From: Tannerellaceae bacterium | GTDB lineage: Bacteria; Bacteroidota; Bacteroidia; Bacteroidales; Tannerellaceae | Direction: 5' to 3' | DNA length: 64,000 bases | Assembly: GCA_021203545.1 (NCBI GenBank) | Contig: JAJQAZ010000013.1 | Coordinates: forward strand, 1 to 64,000 | In this document: positions 38,069 through 48,439 of the stretch, piece by piece | How positions within the stretch are numbered: position 1 is the stretch's first letter | Layout of the letters: the number at the start of each line of letters is the position of its first letter | Program-made: the position numbers and the translations under genes | The notes under the pieces: generated by a model | What the model saw: the letters and a program-made list of their open reading frames with translations, nothing else | What the model was told of the DNA's origin: nothing | Databases searched by the model: none

Positions 38069-38455
38069 TTAATCAAAATATTTCCATTCTTCAGCAAGGA
38101 GAACCCCCTCATATTGACTCTCAATAAACTCCAGATAATCTTCATTTTCCTGTTCCATCATCTCCCGGAAATTATTTGCCGGAATATCAGAAACGGCATA
38201 CACACTACCAGCCGGGGGTTCACTCTCCGGAGTAGTTACAAAAAACCTGAAGAATAACCCCAGCCCTGCGAACATAGCAGCCATATACATCCACGGGCGC
38301 ATACGGTCCATCAGAGATACCTTTCTGGCTTCCGGAACGACTTTTTCAGGTAAACTATCCATCACCTGAGAAGTTAGATTCTGCATATAGCCTTCCGGAA
38401 CCTTAAAAGGATTCTTATTCTTCAGGTCATCCAGATTATTTCGTTCTATTTTCAT
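38069..38455 (-). CDS. Probable anti-sigma membrane protein
   Basis: 128 residues: a charged cytoplasmic N-terminus (MKIERNNLDDLKNKNPFKVP), one membrane segment near residues 53-71 (PWMYMAAMFAGLGLFFRFFV) and an acidic periplasmic tail. The layout and position, 44 bases after an ECF sigma gene, are those of a small anti-sigma factor. I see no zinc-binding ZAS motif. The function is inferred from context. Confidence 0.65.
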   Translation of the reverse strand: MKIERNNLDDLKNKNPFKVPEGYMQNLTSQVMDSLPEKVVPEARKVSLMDRMRPWMYMAAMFAGLGLFFRFFVTTPESEPPAGSVYAVSDIPANNFREMMEQENEDYLEFIESQYEGVLLAEEWKYFD

Positions 38456-38499
38456 ATAATTTCTTTTATACTCTTTCGACTCTCTCTGTCTTAAAAGGT

Positions 38500-39051
38500 T
38501 TAAACCTCTTTTGTTAAAAACTCCTCGATTTTTTTTACCGCATGATGATAGGAAGCTTTCAATGTCCCCACTGAAGTTCCTAAAATTTCAGACATATCAT
38601 CATACTTCATCTCATCGAAATACTTCATATTAAAAACCAGCCGTTGTTTTTCAGGTAAAGCAAGAATTGCCTGCTGCAACTTCAATTGTGCAGCATCCCC
38701 GTCAAAATAATCATCTCCCTTCAAACGTTCAGCCATAAAGCCATCACCTTCCTCTATAGAAACATTTTGTTGGTTTCGTTGTTTGTTTAAAAAAGTGATG
38801 CACTCATTGATCGCGATTTTGTACAACCAGGTAGAAAGTTTAGCATCTCCGCGGAAATAATCAATTCCGGTCCATGCCTTTAAAAAGGTATTCTGCAAAA
38901 GATCATTTGCATCTTCATGGTCAAGTACCATTTTCCGGATATGCCAATACAACTTCTCTCCGTACATTTCAACGATCATAGCAAAAGCTTCACGCTGTCG
39001 GTCTGGCTCACGTAATTGTTCTACAATTTCAGCTTCCGTATATTGTCGCAT
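38500..39051 (-). CDS. ECF RNA polymerase sigma factor
   Basis: 183 residues of the sigma-70 family. Region 2 is DLLQNTFLKAWTGIDYFRGD with STWLYKIAINECI, near residues 48-83. Region 4 contains LPEKQRLVFNMKYFDEMKYD and the helix-turn-helix up to TLKASYHHAVKKIEE. It lacks regions 1 and 3, as ECF factors do. It heads an operon with an anti-sigma-like membrane protein and a Spy-like periplasmic protein, and is divergent from zupT. Confidence 0.92.
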   Translation of the reverse strand: MRQYTEAEIVEQLREPDRQREAFAMIVEMYGEKLYWHIRKMVLDHEDANDLLQNTFLKAWTGIDYFRGDAKLSTWLYKIAINECITFLNKQRNQQNVSIEEGDGFMAERLKGDDYFDGDAAQLKLQQAILALPEKQRLVFNMKYFDEMKYDDMSEILGTSVGTLKASYHHAVKKIEEFLTKEV

Positions 39052-39088
39052 CCTAACTAATTTGAGGGTAAATATATAAAAAACTTCT

Positions 39089-39096
39089 TACTTTTG
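39089..39096 (+). promoter_or_regulatory. -7 element of zupT
   Basis: TACTTTTG matches TAnnTTTG, 17 bases before the zupT start. A TTTG at 39061 would give a long 24-bp spacer. Confidence 0.5.
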
Positions 39097-39113
39097 CTTC
39101 AAAATAAAACATA

Positions 39114-39926
39114 ATGGAATTAAACAATATAGAACTGCAAAAGATACTGATTGCTTTCGGGCTCACCCTGATTGCCGGATTGTCTACAGGGATTGGTAGC
39201 ATTCTTGCTTTTTTTACCAAACGCACAAATACTAAATTTCTCTCCACAGCTCTGGGCTTCTCTGCCGGAGTAATGATCTATGTTTCATTCATGGAAATGA
39301 TGCCTGATGCCAAAGAAAGCCTGACCCAATTTCACGGAGAGCGTACCGGTACCCTATACATGCTGCTTGCCTTTTTCGGAGGAATGGGCTTCATTAATCT
39401 TATTGACTTCCTGATACCCGAAGATAATAATCCGCATGAAATACAAAACGTAGAACAGCTCAACAAAAGCCCGGAAGGATTGGGGAAAACCGGCATGTTA
39501 GTAGCCCTATCCATTGCAATCCATAATTTCCCGGAAGGGATAGCCACTTTCACATCTGCTCTGAACAGTCTGGAAATAGCCATTCCCATCACCTTTGCAA
39601 TTGCGATTCACAACATTCCCGAAGGAATCGCAGTATCAGTTCCTATCTACCAGGCTACCGGCAATAAGAAAAAAGCGTTCTGGCTCTCTTTCCTGTCCGG
39701 TATGGCCGAACCTGTCGGGGCTTTGGTTGGATTCTTTATCCTGTTACCATTCTGGACTCCTTCTATCCACGGATTAATCCTGGCTGCGGTATCCGGCATT
39801 ATGGTATTTATTTCTATGGACGAGTTATTACCCAGCGCACAAAAATACGGCGAACACCACCTTTCTATCATTGGCCTGGTAGGCGGTATGCTGGTAATGG
39901 CCGCCAGTTTGTTCCTATTTATATAA
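39114..39926 (+). CDS. zupT: ZIP-family zinc/metal importer
   Basis: Inner-membrane divalent metal uptake protein of the ZIP family, 270 residues with about eight membrane segments. The paired metal-site helices are HNFPEGIATFTSALNS near residue 138 and HNIPEGIAVSVPIYQ near residue 165, both with the HNxPEG motif. A conserved SFMEMMPDAKES lies in an early loop. A short histidine-poor cytoplasmic loop around residue 110 links the halves. It is divergent from the ECF sigma operon. Confidence 0.93.
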   Translation: MELNNIELQKILIAFGLTLIAGLSTGIGSILAFFTKRTNTKFLSTALGFSAGVMIYVSFMEMMPDAKESLTQFHGERTGTLYMLLAFFGGMGFINLIDFLIPEDNNPHEIQNVEQLNKSPEGLGKTGMLVALSIAIHNFPEGIATFTSALNSLEIAIPITFAIAIHNIPEGIAVSVPIYQATGNKKKAFWLSFLSGMAEPVGALVGFFILLPFWTPSIHGLILAAVSGIMVFISMDELLPSAQKYGEHHLSIIGLVGGMLVMAASLFLFI

Positions 39927-39930
39927 AAAC

Positions 39931-39960
39931 GAACACGCTGTTCAGAAACGAACACCTTTC
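39931..39960 (+). promoter_or_regulatory. Dyad and direct repeat upstream of the sigma-54 promoter
   Basis: GAACACGCTGTTC (39931-39943) is a perfect 5-bp dyad. GAACAC recurs at 39950. It lies about 60 bases upstream of the -24 element, the right range for an enhancer-binding-protein site. Confidence 0.5.
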
Positions 39961-39999
39961 GATATTTACAAACATCTGATAATAAAAAACATACACAAG

Positions 40000-40015
40000 T
40001 GGCACATGGTTTGTA
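40000..40015 (+). promoter_or_regulatory. Sigma-54-type promoter of the permease pair
   Basis: TGGCACATGGTTTGTA matches TGGCAC-N5-TTGC with the GG and the -12 G 12 bases apart. The predicted start of transcription, near 40026, lies downstream of the ATG at 40006, which supports the CDS start at 40045. Confidence 0.6.
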
Positions 40016-40044
40016 TAAAACATGCAAACATACAAATTCAGACC

Positions 40045-41346
40045 ATGATATTACTTTATTTCAGGCATGCCTGGCAACTACTTAAACAAAATCCGTTTTA
40101 CAGTATTATTTATATACTGGGTACAGGACTCTCTATTTCTTTGATAATGGTTATCGCCATTTTATTCTATATCCGTACAGCCAATATCTATCCCGAAACC
40201 AAACGGGACAGAATGCTTTTTGCCAGGCACACCGTTGCCAATACAGAGCGGAGCAGGGGCACATCCAACCTCTCACTGGAAACAGCCAAAACCTGTTTCA
40301 GCAATCTTAGCACAGCAGAAGCTGTAACCATTGTGTACAGTAATACCAAAAACATTTTCGCACAACCGGATTACAGTAAAGAGCAGGTACCGGTAGAAGT
40401 AAGATATACGGATGTTGATTTCTGGAAGGTATTTGATTTTAAATTTATTCAGGGTGGTCCCTTTACGGAAGCAGACCTGCAATCCGGTATACGCAATATA
40501 GTTGTTTCCGAATCTTTCGCCAAGAAAATGACCGGAACCACAGAAGCAGTAGGGAAAACAGTCAGCCTTGATTTCGAAAATTATAACATATGTGGAGTTG
40601 TAAAAGATGTATCCTATATAATGGTAAGAAGTTACGGAACGGTATGGATGCCTTATTCCCTCGTTCCGGAAACAGAACAATGGTGGAACCGGGAGGAATT
40701 CCAGGGTCTCTTAGGGCCTTTTGATGTGTATCTGGTAGCTCCCAGTGTAAAAGACAAAAAGAAAGTAAAGCAGGAAGCTGAAGAGATACTGAACCGGTTC
40801 GGGAATTCACTTACAGATGTAAAATTCACCCTCAACATAGACAATCAATTGGAAACCTATTTTCGTGAGTCGGCAGACTACGATATAAATTTCACAATCA
40901 TTCTGCTTCAATATATTCTGTTAATCATCGTTCTGTTACTAATTCCGGCAGTAAGCCTGACAGGACTTACAGATTCTTTTATGGACAAACGGATAGCAGA
41001 GATTGGTATACGCCGCTCTTTTGGAGCTTCGCGGTATGTTTTAGTGAAACAACTAATTACAGAAAACCTGGTATTTACCTTGTTGGGCGGATTAATGGGA
41101 CTTATCCTATCCTACCTGATTATGATCGCCACCCGGCAGTGGATTATTCATATCGGATTTAATACCCAATACAGTTCTTCTGTACCGGAAGGCACTGATG
41201 TATTGTTATCAACCGGGATGTTGATGAATATCCCCATATTTTTAGCGGCTCTGTTATTCTGTATATTATTTAATCTACTGGCTGTAGGCCTACCTGCCTG
41301 GCGTACAGCAGGCCGTGAAATTATTAATTCTTTATACATCCGATAA
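40045..41346 (+). CDS. ABC transporter permease, FtsX/MacB type (1)
   Basis: About 433 residues with the MacB/FtsX plan: first membrane helix (IIYILGTGLSISLIMVIAIL) near residues 20-40, a large periplasmic domain to about 290, then three helices. The C-terminal unit includes DKRIAEIGIRRSFGASR, the conserved coupling region of FtsX-like permeases. The start at 40045 (MILLYFRHAWQLLKQNPF) fits the predicted sigma-54 transcript and the usual permease N-terminus. It is followed after 10 bases by a second permease. No ATPase, membrane-fusion protein or TolC gene is nearby, so partners must be encoded elsewhere. Confidence 0.85.
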   Translation: MILLYFRHAWQLLKQNPFYSIIYILGTGLSISLIMVIAILFYIRTANIYPETKRDRMLFARHTVANTERSRGTSNLSLETAKTCFSNLSTAEAVTIVYSNTKNIFAQPDYSKEQVPVEVRYTDVDFWKVFDFKFIQGGPFTEADLQSGIRNIVVSESFAKKMTGTTEAVGKTVSLDFENYNICGVVKDVSYIMVRSYGTVWMPYSLVPETEQWWNREEFQGLLGPFDVYLVAPSVKDKKKVKQEAEEILNRFGNSLTDVKFTLNIDNQLETYFRESADYDINFTIILLQYILLIIVLLLIPAVSLTGLTDSFMDKRIAEIGIRRSFGASRYVLVKQLITENLVFTLLGGLMGLILSYLIMIATRQWIIHIGFNTQYSSSVPEGTDVLLSTGMLMNIPIFLAALLFCILFNLLAVGLPAWRTAGREIINSLYIR

Positions 41347-41356
41347 AAACAGCATC

Positions 41357-42640
41357 ATGTTAAACTCAATATTGAAACAAATAATTAATCGAAGAAAAAG
41401 TAACTTCTGGGTATCCTTGGAAATTCTTCTTGTATTCTGCTTTCTTTGGTATATAGTAGACTATTTTTTTGTATTAAACTACAATTCCGCTCTAATATCC
41501 CACCGGGATTTAGAAAACACATTATTAGTCGAAATGGGTATCATAAAAGAAAATCATTCTAAATATACTCCAACCCCTCCGGAAGAAGAATTAGAAAACT
41601 TCCAACGCTTCATCAACCAGATCCGGTCATATCCGGATGTAGAAAAAACAGGATTATGTTCCAATTACTCTTATCCGGGTAGCCAGGGACAAAGTACCAG
41701 CCAATTCAAGGCAGTAAACGACACCCTTACATCTCCTGTACTGGCACAATTTTTCTCCATAATGCCCCAGGAAGATTATTTTGGCGTCTTCAGACATACC
41801 AGTAATGGTCAGCCTTTTTCTTTAACCAATCTCGAAGTAATAGATCCAAATAGTGTTATCATTACAAAATTAGTAGAAGAAAAGTTATTCTCCGGACAAT
41901 CAGCCATAGGTAAAAGTATTGCATTTAACAGAGGAGATGATACACCTTACCGGATAATTGCAGTAATAGACGACATTAAACGGTTTTCTTATTTAAGACC
42001 TGTTCCCTGCGTATTTTTCCTTGATCCCATTACAACCCCCGGAGTAGCAAACACAAGCATTTCCATACGGCTTCGTCAGGGGGTATCTATAGATAAGTTC
42101 ATTGAAAAATTCAAAAAAGAGAAAGCATTAGATTTAGAAATCGGCAATTTTTATCTGAAAAATATATCCTCTTTGGAAGAGATTGGAAAACGCACCGTAC
42201 ATACATATTATATGATAAATCAAATCAGGCTGCGTACAGGTTTGATGATCTTCTTTCTTTCAAATATATTACTATGTATCGTCGGTACTTTTTGGTATCG
42301 TATCCATGCCAGAATGAAAGAAATTGGACTCAGACGCGCCATTGGGTCTACCAAAAACCGGATTCGTTCATTACTTGTTTGGGAAGGCCTTATCCTATTA
42401 TTATTTGTTTTACCCATCTGCCTCCTGTTAGAAATGCAGGTAGTACGGCTTGACCTATTGGATACACTCGGATATACTGAAGCCACTTCCGGAATGTTAC
42501 CCGACCAAACAGCCCTACGATTTATAATTACAAACGTCATAACTTTATTAGTCATGGTCACCGTAATGGTAGTAAGTATCTTATTACCTTCTTTGGTGAT
42601 CAATCAAATTCCTCCGACAGAAGCATTGAGAGACGAATAA
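41357..42640 (+). CDS. ABC transporter permease, FtsX/MacB type (2)
   Basis: 427 residues from the ATG at 41357 (MLNSILKQIINRRKSNFWVS); the longer in-frame start overlaps the first permease and is less likely. One N-terminal helix near residues 21-42, a periplasmic domain, and three C-terminal helices with the coupling segment RMKEIGLRRAIGSTKNRIR. It pairs with the upstream permease, giving a heterodimer of the macrolide/antimicrobial-exporter class. A terminator follows at 42652. Confidence 0.85.
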   Translation: MLNSILKQIINRRKSNFWVSLEILLVFCFLWYIVDYFFVLNYNSALISHRDLENTLLVEMGIIKENHSKYTPTPPEEELENFQRFINQIRSYPDVEKTGLCSNYSYPGSQGQSTSQFKAVNDTLTSPVLAQFFSIMPQEDYFGVFRHTSNGQPFSLTNLEVIDPNSVIITKLVEEKLFSGQSAIGKSIAFNRGDDTPYRIIAVIDDIKRFSYLRPVPCVFFLDPITTPGVANTSISIRLRQGVSIDKFIEKFKKEKALDLEIGNFYLKNISSLEEIGKRTVHTYYMINQIRLRTGLMIFFLSNILLCIVGTFWYRIHARMKEIGLRRAIGSTKNRIRSLLVWEGLILLLFVLPICLLLEMQVVRLDLLDTLGYTEATSGMLPDQTALRFIITNVITLLVMVTVMVVSILLPSLVINQIPPTEALRDE

Positions 42641-42651
42641 GAAACAAAAAA

Positions 42652-42695
42652 AGCAGCCGGAATTTGTTGTTAAACAAATATCCGGCTGCTTTTTT
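42652..42695 (+). terminator. Terminator of the permease operon
   Basis: AGCAGCCGGA and the inner AATTTGTT pair with AACAAATA and TCCGGCTGCT, followed by T6. It ends 4 bases before the tRNA-Leu 3' end on the other strand. Confidence 0.8.
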
Positions 42696-42698
42696 ATG

Positions 42699-42782
42699 TG
42701 CCCGGAACAGGACTCGAACCTGCACGTCCGTAAAGACACTCGCACCTGAAACGAGCGCGTCTACCAATTCCGCCACCCGGGC
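42699..42782 (-). tRNA. tRNA-Leu (anticodon CAG)
   Basis: 84-nt class II tRNA. Acceptor stem GCCCGGG/TCCGGGC, anticodon arm CTCGT-TTCAGGT-GCGAG, long variable arm, T-arm CAGGTTCGAGTCCTG. CCA is not encoded. Confidence 0.96.
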
Positions 42783-42798
42783 TTTTCGAATACGGGTG

Positions 42799-42827
42799 CA
42801 AAGATAGTAAATTTGATTAAAAAACAA
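42799..42827 (-). promoter_or_regulatory. Promoter of tRNA-Leu
   Basis: On the minus strand TATCTTTG at 42799-42806 and TTG at 42825-42827 with an 18-bp spacer, 17 bases upstream of the tRNA. Confidence 0.6.
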
Positions 42828-42829
42828 TA

Positions 42830-42860
42830 CGGCTGTTATCTTTTTATTTGATAACAGCCG
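42830..42860 (-). terminator. Terminator of groESL
   Basis: CGGCTGTTATC pairs with GATAACAGCCG. The minus-strand continuation has a T6 run within 12 bases. Confidence 0.7.
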
Positions 42861-42893
42861 TAAAAATTTATTTTATAGGGTAAGAAACGGGAA

Positions 42894-44564
<1,671 letters not shown>

Positions 44565-44834
44565 TTAGATGATTGCTAAGACGTCAGACTGACGCATGAT
44601 CAAGTACTGTTCGCCATCCAGTTCAATTTCAGTACCTGCATATTTTCCATACAGTACTGTATCGCCTGGTTTTACTACCATTTCTTCATCTTTCGTACCG
44701 TTACCTACGGCTACTACTTCACCTTTCAAAGGTTTTTCTTTTGCCGAATCAGGAATAATAATTCCGCCTACAGTCTTTTCTTCTGCTGCAGCTGGCTTAA
44801 TCAGCACTCTGTCTGCTAATGGTTTAATGTTCAT
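44565..44834 (-). CDS. groES: Co-chaperonin GroES
   Basis: The 10-kDa heptameric lid of GroEL, 89 residues. N-terminus [21 protein letters not shown], the mobile-loop sequence [16 protein letters not shown] and the C-terminal block [19 protein letters not shown] are canonical. It is the first gene of the groES-groEL operon. Confidence 0.98.
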   Translation of the reverse strand: MNIKPLADRVLIKPAAAEEKTVGGIIIPDSAKEKPLKGEVVAVGNGTKDEEMVVKPGDTVLYGKYAGTEIELDGEQYLIMRQSDVLAII

Positions 44835-45122
44835 CTCTTTGGTATTTTTAAATATGTTAATACTATAATTTTATAAGGTAATTTGCCTATGCTTATACGA
44901 ATACTGTGCCAAAATCAGAGAGTCTATTATTTCTGTCATTTCAGGAAAGCATCTCTATTATTCTTCAAAGACATTCTGACAGGTTGACGTAAAATCTGAC
45001 AGAGCAAACGTTATTATTGTCAGATTAACTATACTACTTAAACTGATTTGAATATATTTTTGTTTTATCGTCCCTTCTTTAGTTTACCGGAGGCAGTAAA
45101 CAATTCTACTTTGGCTGGCTTT

Positions 45123-45148
45123 CGCTGGCGCAGATTTAAATCTGTGCC
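45123..45148 (-). repeat. REP-like palindrome, copy 3
   Basis: Reverse complement of the copy 1 sequence GGCACAGATTTAAATCTGCGCCAGCG, all 26 bases identical. It faces copy 4 across 22 bases. Confidence 0.6.
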
Positions 45149-45170
45149 TAAATTAACAGACGGTAAAGAA

Positions 45171-45195
45171 GCACGGATTTAAATCCGCGCCAGCA
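45171..45195 (+). repeat. REP-like palindrome, copy 4
   Basis: GCACGGATTTAAATCCGCGCCAGC. The stem change A-to-G is matched by T-to-C on the other arm, preserving pairing. With copy 3 it forms an inverted pair. Besides these repeats and the palindrome at 45266, the 44835-45302 gap contains no gene that I can see. Confidence 0.6.
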
Positions 45196-45265
45196 AATAA
45201 AAATTACAAATCATAAATGGATAGTTTACCTCTTCTTAAATAAGAATAATACCGATAGTTCTTTT

Positions 45266-45290
45266 GCGGTCCCGGATCAAGTCCGGGAAC
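45266..45290 (+). repeat. CCCGGATCAAGTCCGGG palindrome, copy 2
   Basis: GCGGTCCCGGATCAAGTCCG plus GGAAC, identical over 25 bases to the minus-strand copy at 26936. Confidence 0.55.
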
Positions 45291-45302
45291 ACTATCCTTT
45301 TA

Positions 45303-46685
45303 CTACTCTCCGGTAACAAAATCTTTACCTGAAAAATATTCAATCAGTTCAGTTACAGACAAGGTGTGCTGTTCGCCGGATAGCATATTTTTAAAATTTA
45401 TCTGCTGTTTTTCCAATTCTTCTTCTCCTACGATAGCGACATAGGGAATATTTTTAGTATTGGCATAACTCATCTGCTTCTTCATCTTCACCGCTTCCGG
45501 ATATAATTCCGTACGAATACCAGCCATTCGTACCTGTTTAATAATAGGTAGTAACCAATCCTGTTCTTTTTCGCCGAAGTTCACAAAAAGCAATTGAGTA
45601 GTTAATAAGGCATTTTCGGGATACAGTTCCAGTTGGTTCAGTACATCAAAAATACGATCCGCACCAAAAGATATACCTACACCGGAAACTCCCGGCATAC
45701 CAAATACGCCGGTCAGGTTATCATAACGCCCACCACCGGTAATACTACCGATTTGAATATCCAGTGCCTTTACCTCAAAGATCGCCCCGGTATAATAATT
45801 CAACCCACGCGCCAGTGTCAGATCTAATTCAAGTTCTGCCTGTAAAGGTGTTTTATCTATCTTTTCCAGAATATACTGCAACTCCTCTACCCCTTTTACT
45901 CCGGTTTCAGATGCCGCCAGAATGGTTTTCAGCGAAGCCACTTTCTCCTGGTTCGTTCCACTTAATAATATAATGGGTTGGAGTTGTTCAATTGCCTGCT
46001 CTGATAAACCTTTCAGACGAAGTTCTTCATTTACCTTTTCCAGACCGATCTTATCTAATTTATCAATCGCAACCGTTATATCCACAATTTTTTCAGCTTC
46101 ACCGATAATCTCTGCAATCCCGGTCAGGATCTTCCGGTTATTCATCTTAATAGCTACCCGGATACCGAAACGGCGGAACACTTCGTCCATAATCTGGATC
46201 AGTTCCACTTCATTCATCAGCGAATCCGAACCGACCACATCACCGTCGCACTGGTAAAACTCCCGGTAACGTCCTTTCTGCGGACGGTCTGCCCGCCACA
46301 CAGGTTGTATCTGGTAACGTTTAAAAGGAAAACTAATTTCATTCCGGTGTTGTACAACGTACCGCGCAAAAGGTACCGTCAGATCATAACGTAAACCTTT
46401 CTCACACAGAATAGAGGCCAGACGGGCTGTATTTCTTTCTGTTAATTCATCATCGGTAACTCCGGATAAGAAATCTCCTGAATTCAGGATCTTAAACAAC
46501 AACTTATCTCCCTCCTCTCCATACTTACCCATCAGGGTAGAAAGGTTCTCCATAGCCGGAGTCTCTATTTGTTGATACCCGTACAGATGATATACATCAC
46601 GTATGGTGTTAAATATATAATTACGTTTCGCCATCTCAACAGGCGAGAAGTCCCTGGTTCCTTTTGGAATAGACGGTTTTTGCAT
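45303..46685 (-). CDS. hisS: Histidyl-tRNA synthetase
   Basis: Class II synthetase for tRNA-His, 460 residues. The N-terminus [18 protein letters not shown], motif 2 region [20 protein letters not shown], the HisA motif [19 protein letters not shown] and [17 protein letters not shown] are all present. The C-terminal anticodon-binding domain starts around residue 360. It has its own promoter at 46717; the tandem palindrome array lies just upstream of that. Confidence 0.96.
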   Translation of the reverse strand: MQKPSIPKGTRDFSPVEMAKRNYIFNTIRDVYHLYGYQQIETPAMENLSTLMGKYGEEGDKLLFKILNSGDFLSGVTDDELTERNTARLASILCEKGLRYDLTVPFARYVVQHRNEISFPFKRYQIQPVWRADRPQKGRYREFYQCDGDVVGSDSLMNEVELIQIMDEVFRRFGIRVAIKMNNRKILTGIAEIIGEAEKIVDITVAIDKLDKIGLEKVNEELRLKGLSEQAIEQLQPIILLSGTNQEKVASLKTILAASETGVKGVEELQYILEKIDKTPLQAELELDLTLARGLNYYTGAIFEVKALDIQIGSITGGGRYDNLTGVFGMPGVSGVGISFGADRIFDVLNQLELYPENALLTTQLLFVNFGEKEQDWLLPIIKQVRMAGIRTELYPEAVKMKKQMSYANTKNIPYVAIVGEEELEKQQINFKNMLSGEQHTLSVTELIEYFSGKDFVTGE

Positions 46686-46716
46686 GACTGATTATTCTGT
46701 TTTTATTTTTAGCCCA

Positions 46717-46747
46717 CAAAGGTAGGGATTCAATTGACAATTGACAA
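46717..46747 (-). promoter_or_regulatory. Promoter of hisS
   Basis: On the minus strand TTG at 46745-46747 and TACCTTTG at 46717-46724, spacer 20 bp, 32 bases before the start codon. Confidence 0.6.
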
Positions 46748-46824
46748 TTGATACTTAACAATTTTACGGATATATACCCGGACATTTATCTATCTCCTGC
46801 CTTAGACAACGACATGCCTGAAGC

Positions 46825-46986
46825 ATGGCATCGAATTGTCAGGATATTGGCACTACCAGTGCGCCGTTAAGGCACTCCAATGTCATCCTCAGGTCATCGC
46901 AATGCCATCGTATTGGCACGCGAATGCCATGCTGTTGGCATCAGAGTGCCATTATTATTGGCACAGTAGTGCCATGCAGGTGGCAC
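46825..46986. repeat. Tandem array of eight 22-bp palindromic units
   Basis: Units start at 46825, 46847, 46869, 46891, 46913, 46935, 46958 and 46980 (the last partial); one interval is 23 bp, all others 22. The consensus is TTGGCAC-N3-AATGCCAT-N4, so each unit is itself a TGGCA/TGCCA dyad. The bases between half-sites vary while the half-sites persist. It lies between hisS and the GH28 gene and is non-coding (22 is not a multiple of 3). It is not a CRISPR: repeats are too short and there are no unique spacers. Confidence 0.75.
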
Positions 46987-46995
46987 AAAGGTTTG

Positions 46996-48438
46996 TTAGG
47001 GAGTAAGCTGTTTTACTCCGGTTATATTCTTATAACTGAAAGCATCTTTTTGGCCGGGAGCCGGTTGAGTGATTATTTTTTCGACAATCAGATTTTCAAT
47101 ATCTTCAAAGTTAAAAGACTTGTCCCAGGTTGTTTCAGGAGACTTTTCATCCCACTTCATGCTACATTCCGAGACTATCAGATCTTTCACTCCGGCGAAA
47201 TGGAAGCCATGGCGGGAACGTTTATCCACCGCATTTTCCGGTATCATGTACATATCTACATTCTTAAAGCGGATATTTTCTATAGCACGGCTCATTCCTT
47301 CCAGCCGGATGCCGCTTTGTCCCGTGGCTGTTATGTTATCAAATGTTACGTTCCGGATACTTCCTGTAGGAGATTCCGGTGTACGGTTGGCTATGATCAG
47401 CCAGATAGGATCGCCGTTTCCCCACCAGAAAGTTCTCTTTCTTTCTGTTGAGATGATCAGATTAGAAAACTTCACATCCGAAACATGTCCGCCGTCACGG
47501 ATAATCATATTCAATCCACGGTTGGCTCCGTTAATTATACAGTTGGATACTGTTATGCGGCGAAAATCGGCATGCGACTCGGTTCCTATCTTCAGCGCCG
47601 CGGAGGAAGACCGCAATATACAGTTCGTTATCACCAGGTCTTCGCATGGTTCGGTTCTATCCTGACTACGGGTTGTTTTAATACACAACGCATCATCACC
47701 GGTATCAATCAGACAGTCAGAAACACGTACCTGCCGGCAACCGTCGATATCCAAACCATCGGAGTTCACACCGTTACTTTCATCGGATTGGATATAAACT
47801 CCCCGTACGGTTACCCGTTCGCACCATTGCAGATGAAATGTCCAGAAAGCAGATTCTATCAGACGGATATCTTCTACTACCACATCTTTGCAGTCCGTCA
47901 GATTTATCAACCCGGGGCTGGGTGCAACACGCCGGTATTTAGTCCGGTAATCGGCTCCATATTGATCCGCAATCGCAATATCACGCCCGGTAATTGGTTC
48001 CTGTGGATCATAATTAGTATCTCTCTGATATTCTGCACGCACGGCCTGTCCATGCAAAGTTCCGCTACCTGATATCCTGATGTTTTCACATCCCAATGCC
48101 ATGATCAGTGAATTAGCCTGCACGGCATCGGCTGCACCATGTTCACGCCCTTTACCTGCATAATCGTCCGGATTCTTTGATGCGTAAATAATGGCTCCGG
48201 TTTCAAAGAACAGAGTTATATTACTCCTCATAAACAGGGGGCCGGACAGATAATTTCCGGCAGGGATAACAACTGTTCCTCCACCGTCGGCACCACACAT
48301 ATCAATCGCTTCCTGAATAGCCTCTGTAGACAGGGTTGTTGTGTCTCTTACCGCTCCAAAATCAAGGATATTGTACTGGGCGTTACTGTGCAACGCGATT
48401 GATAAGATCAAAAAAAGAAAAGTGTACGTTTTTTTCAT
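46996..48438 (-). CDS. Glycoside hydrolase family 28 (polygalacturonase-type), exported
   Basis: 480 residues with signal peptide (MKKTYTFLFLILSIALHSNA). The pectate-lyase-like right-handed beta-helix begins NILDFGAVRDTTTLSTEAIQ. Catalytic acids sit in NSDGLDIDG near residue 223 and DTGDDALCIK near residue 243, the paired-Asp pattern of GH28. Typical substrates are alpha-galacturonides of pectin. It starts one base after the GH92 stop, so the two are one operon. It is the far end of the left arm of the PUL. Confidence 0.88.
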   Translation of the reverse strand: MKKTYTFLFLILSIALHSNAQYNILDFGAVRDTTTLSTEAIQEAIDMCGADGGGTVVIPAGNYLSGPLFMRSNITLFFETGAIIYASKNPDDYAGKGREHGAADAVQANSLIMALGCENIRISGSGTLHGQAVRAEYQRDTNYDPQEPITGRDIAIADQYGADYRTKYRRVAPSPGLINLTDCKDVVVEDIRLIESAFWTFHLQWCERVTVRGVYIQSDESNGVNSDGLDIDGCRQVRVSDCLIDTGDDALCIKTTRSQDRTEPCEDLVITNCILRSSSAALKIGTESHADFRRITVSNCIINGANRGLNMIIRDGGHVSDVKFSNLIISTERKRTFWWGNGDPIWLIIANRTPESPTGSIRNVTFDNITATGQSGIRLEGMSRAIENIRFKNVDMYMIPENAVDKRSRHGFHFAGVKDLIVSECSMKWDEKSPETTWDKSFNFEDIENLIVEKIITQPAPGQKDAFSYKNITGVKQLTP

Positions 48439-48439
48439 T

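Noticed and set aside
40006..40044. The earlier in-frame ATG of the first FtsX-like permease
   Set aside because: It lies within the predicted sigma-54 promoter and upstream of the expected transcript start.
44835..45000. A CIRCE/HrcA operator before groES
   Set aside because: No TTAGCACTC-N9-GAGTGCTAA or close variant is present.
46913..46979. TGGCAC...TGCC units in the 22-bp array as sigma-54 promoters
   Set aside because: The GG and GC are 11 bases apart in these units; a sigma-54 promoter needs 12, and no gene starts there.
46825..46986. The same array as a CRISPR
   Set aside because: Units are 22 bp with no unique 30-bp spacers, and no cas gene is nearby.
46825..47451. A 208-codon plus-strand frame over the array and the end of GH28
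   Set aside because: It runs antisense to a clear GH28 gene, and its first part is the 22-bp repeat, which is not a codon multiple.
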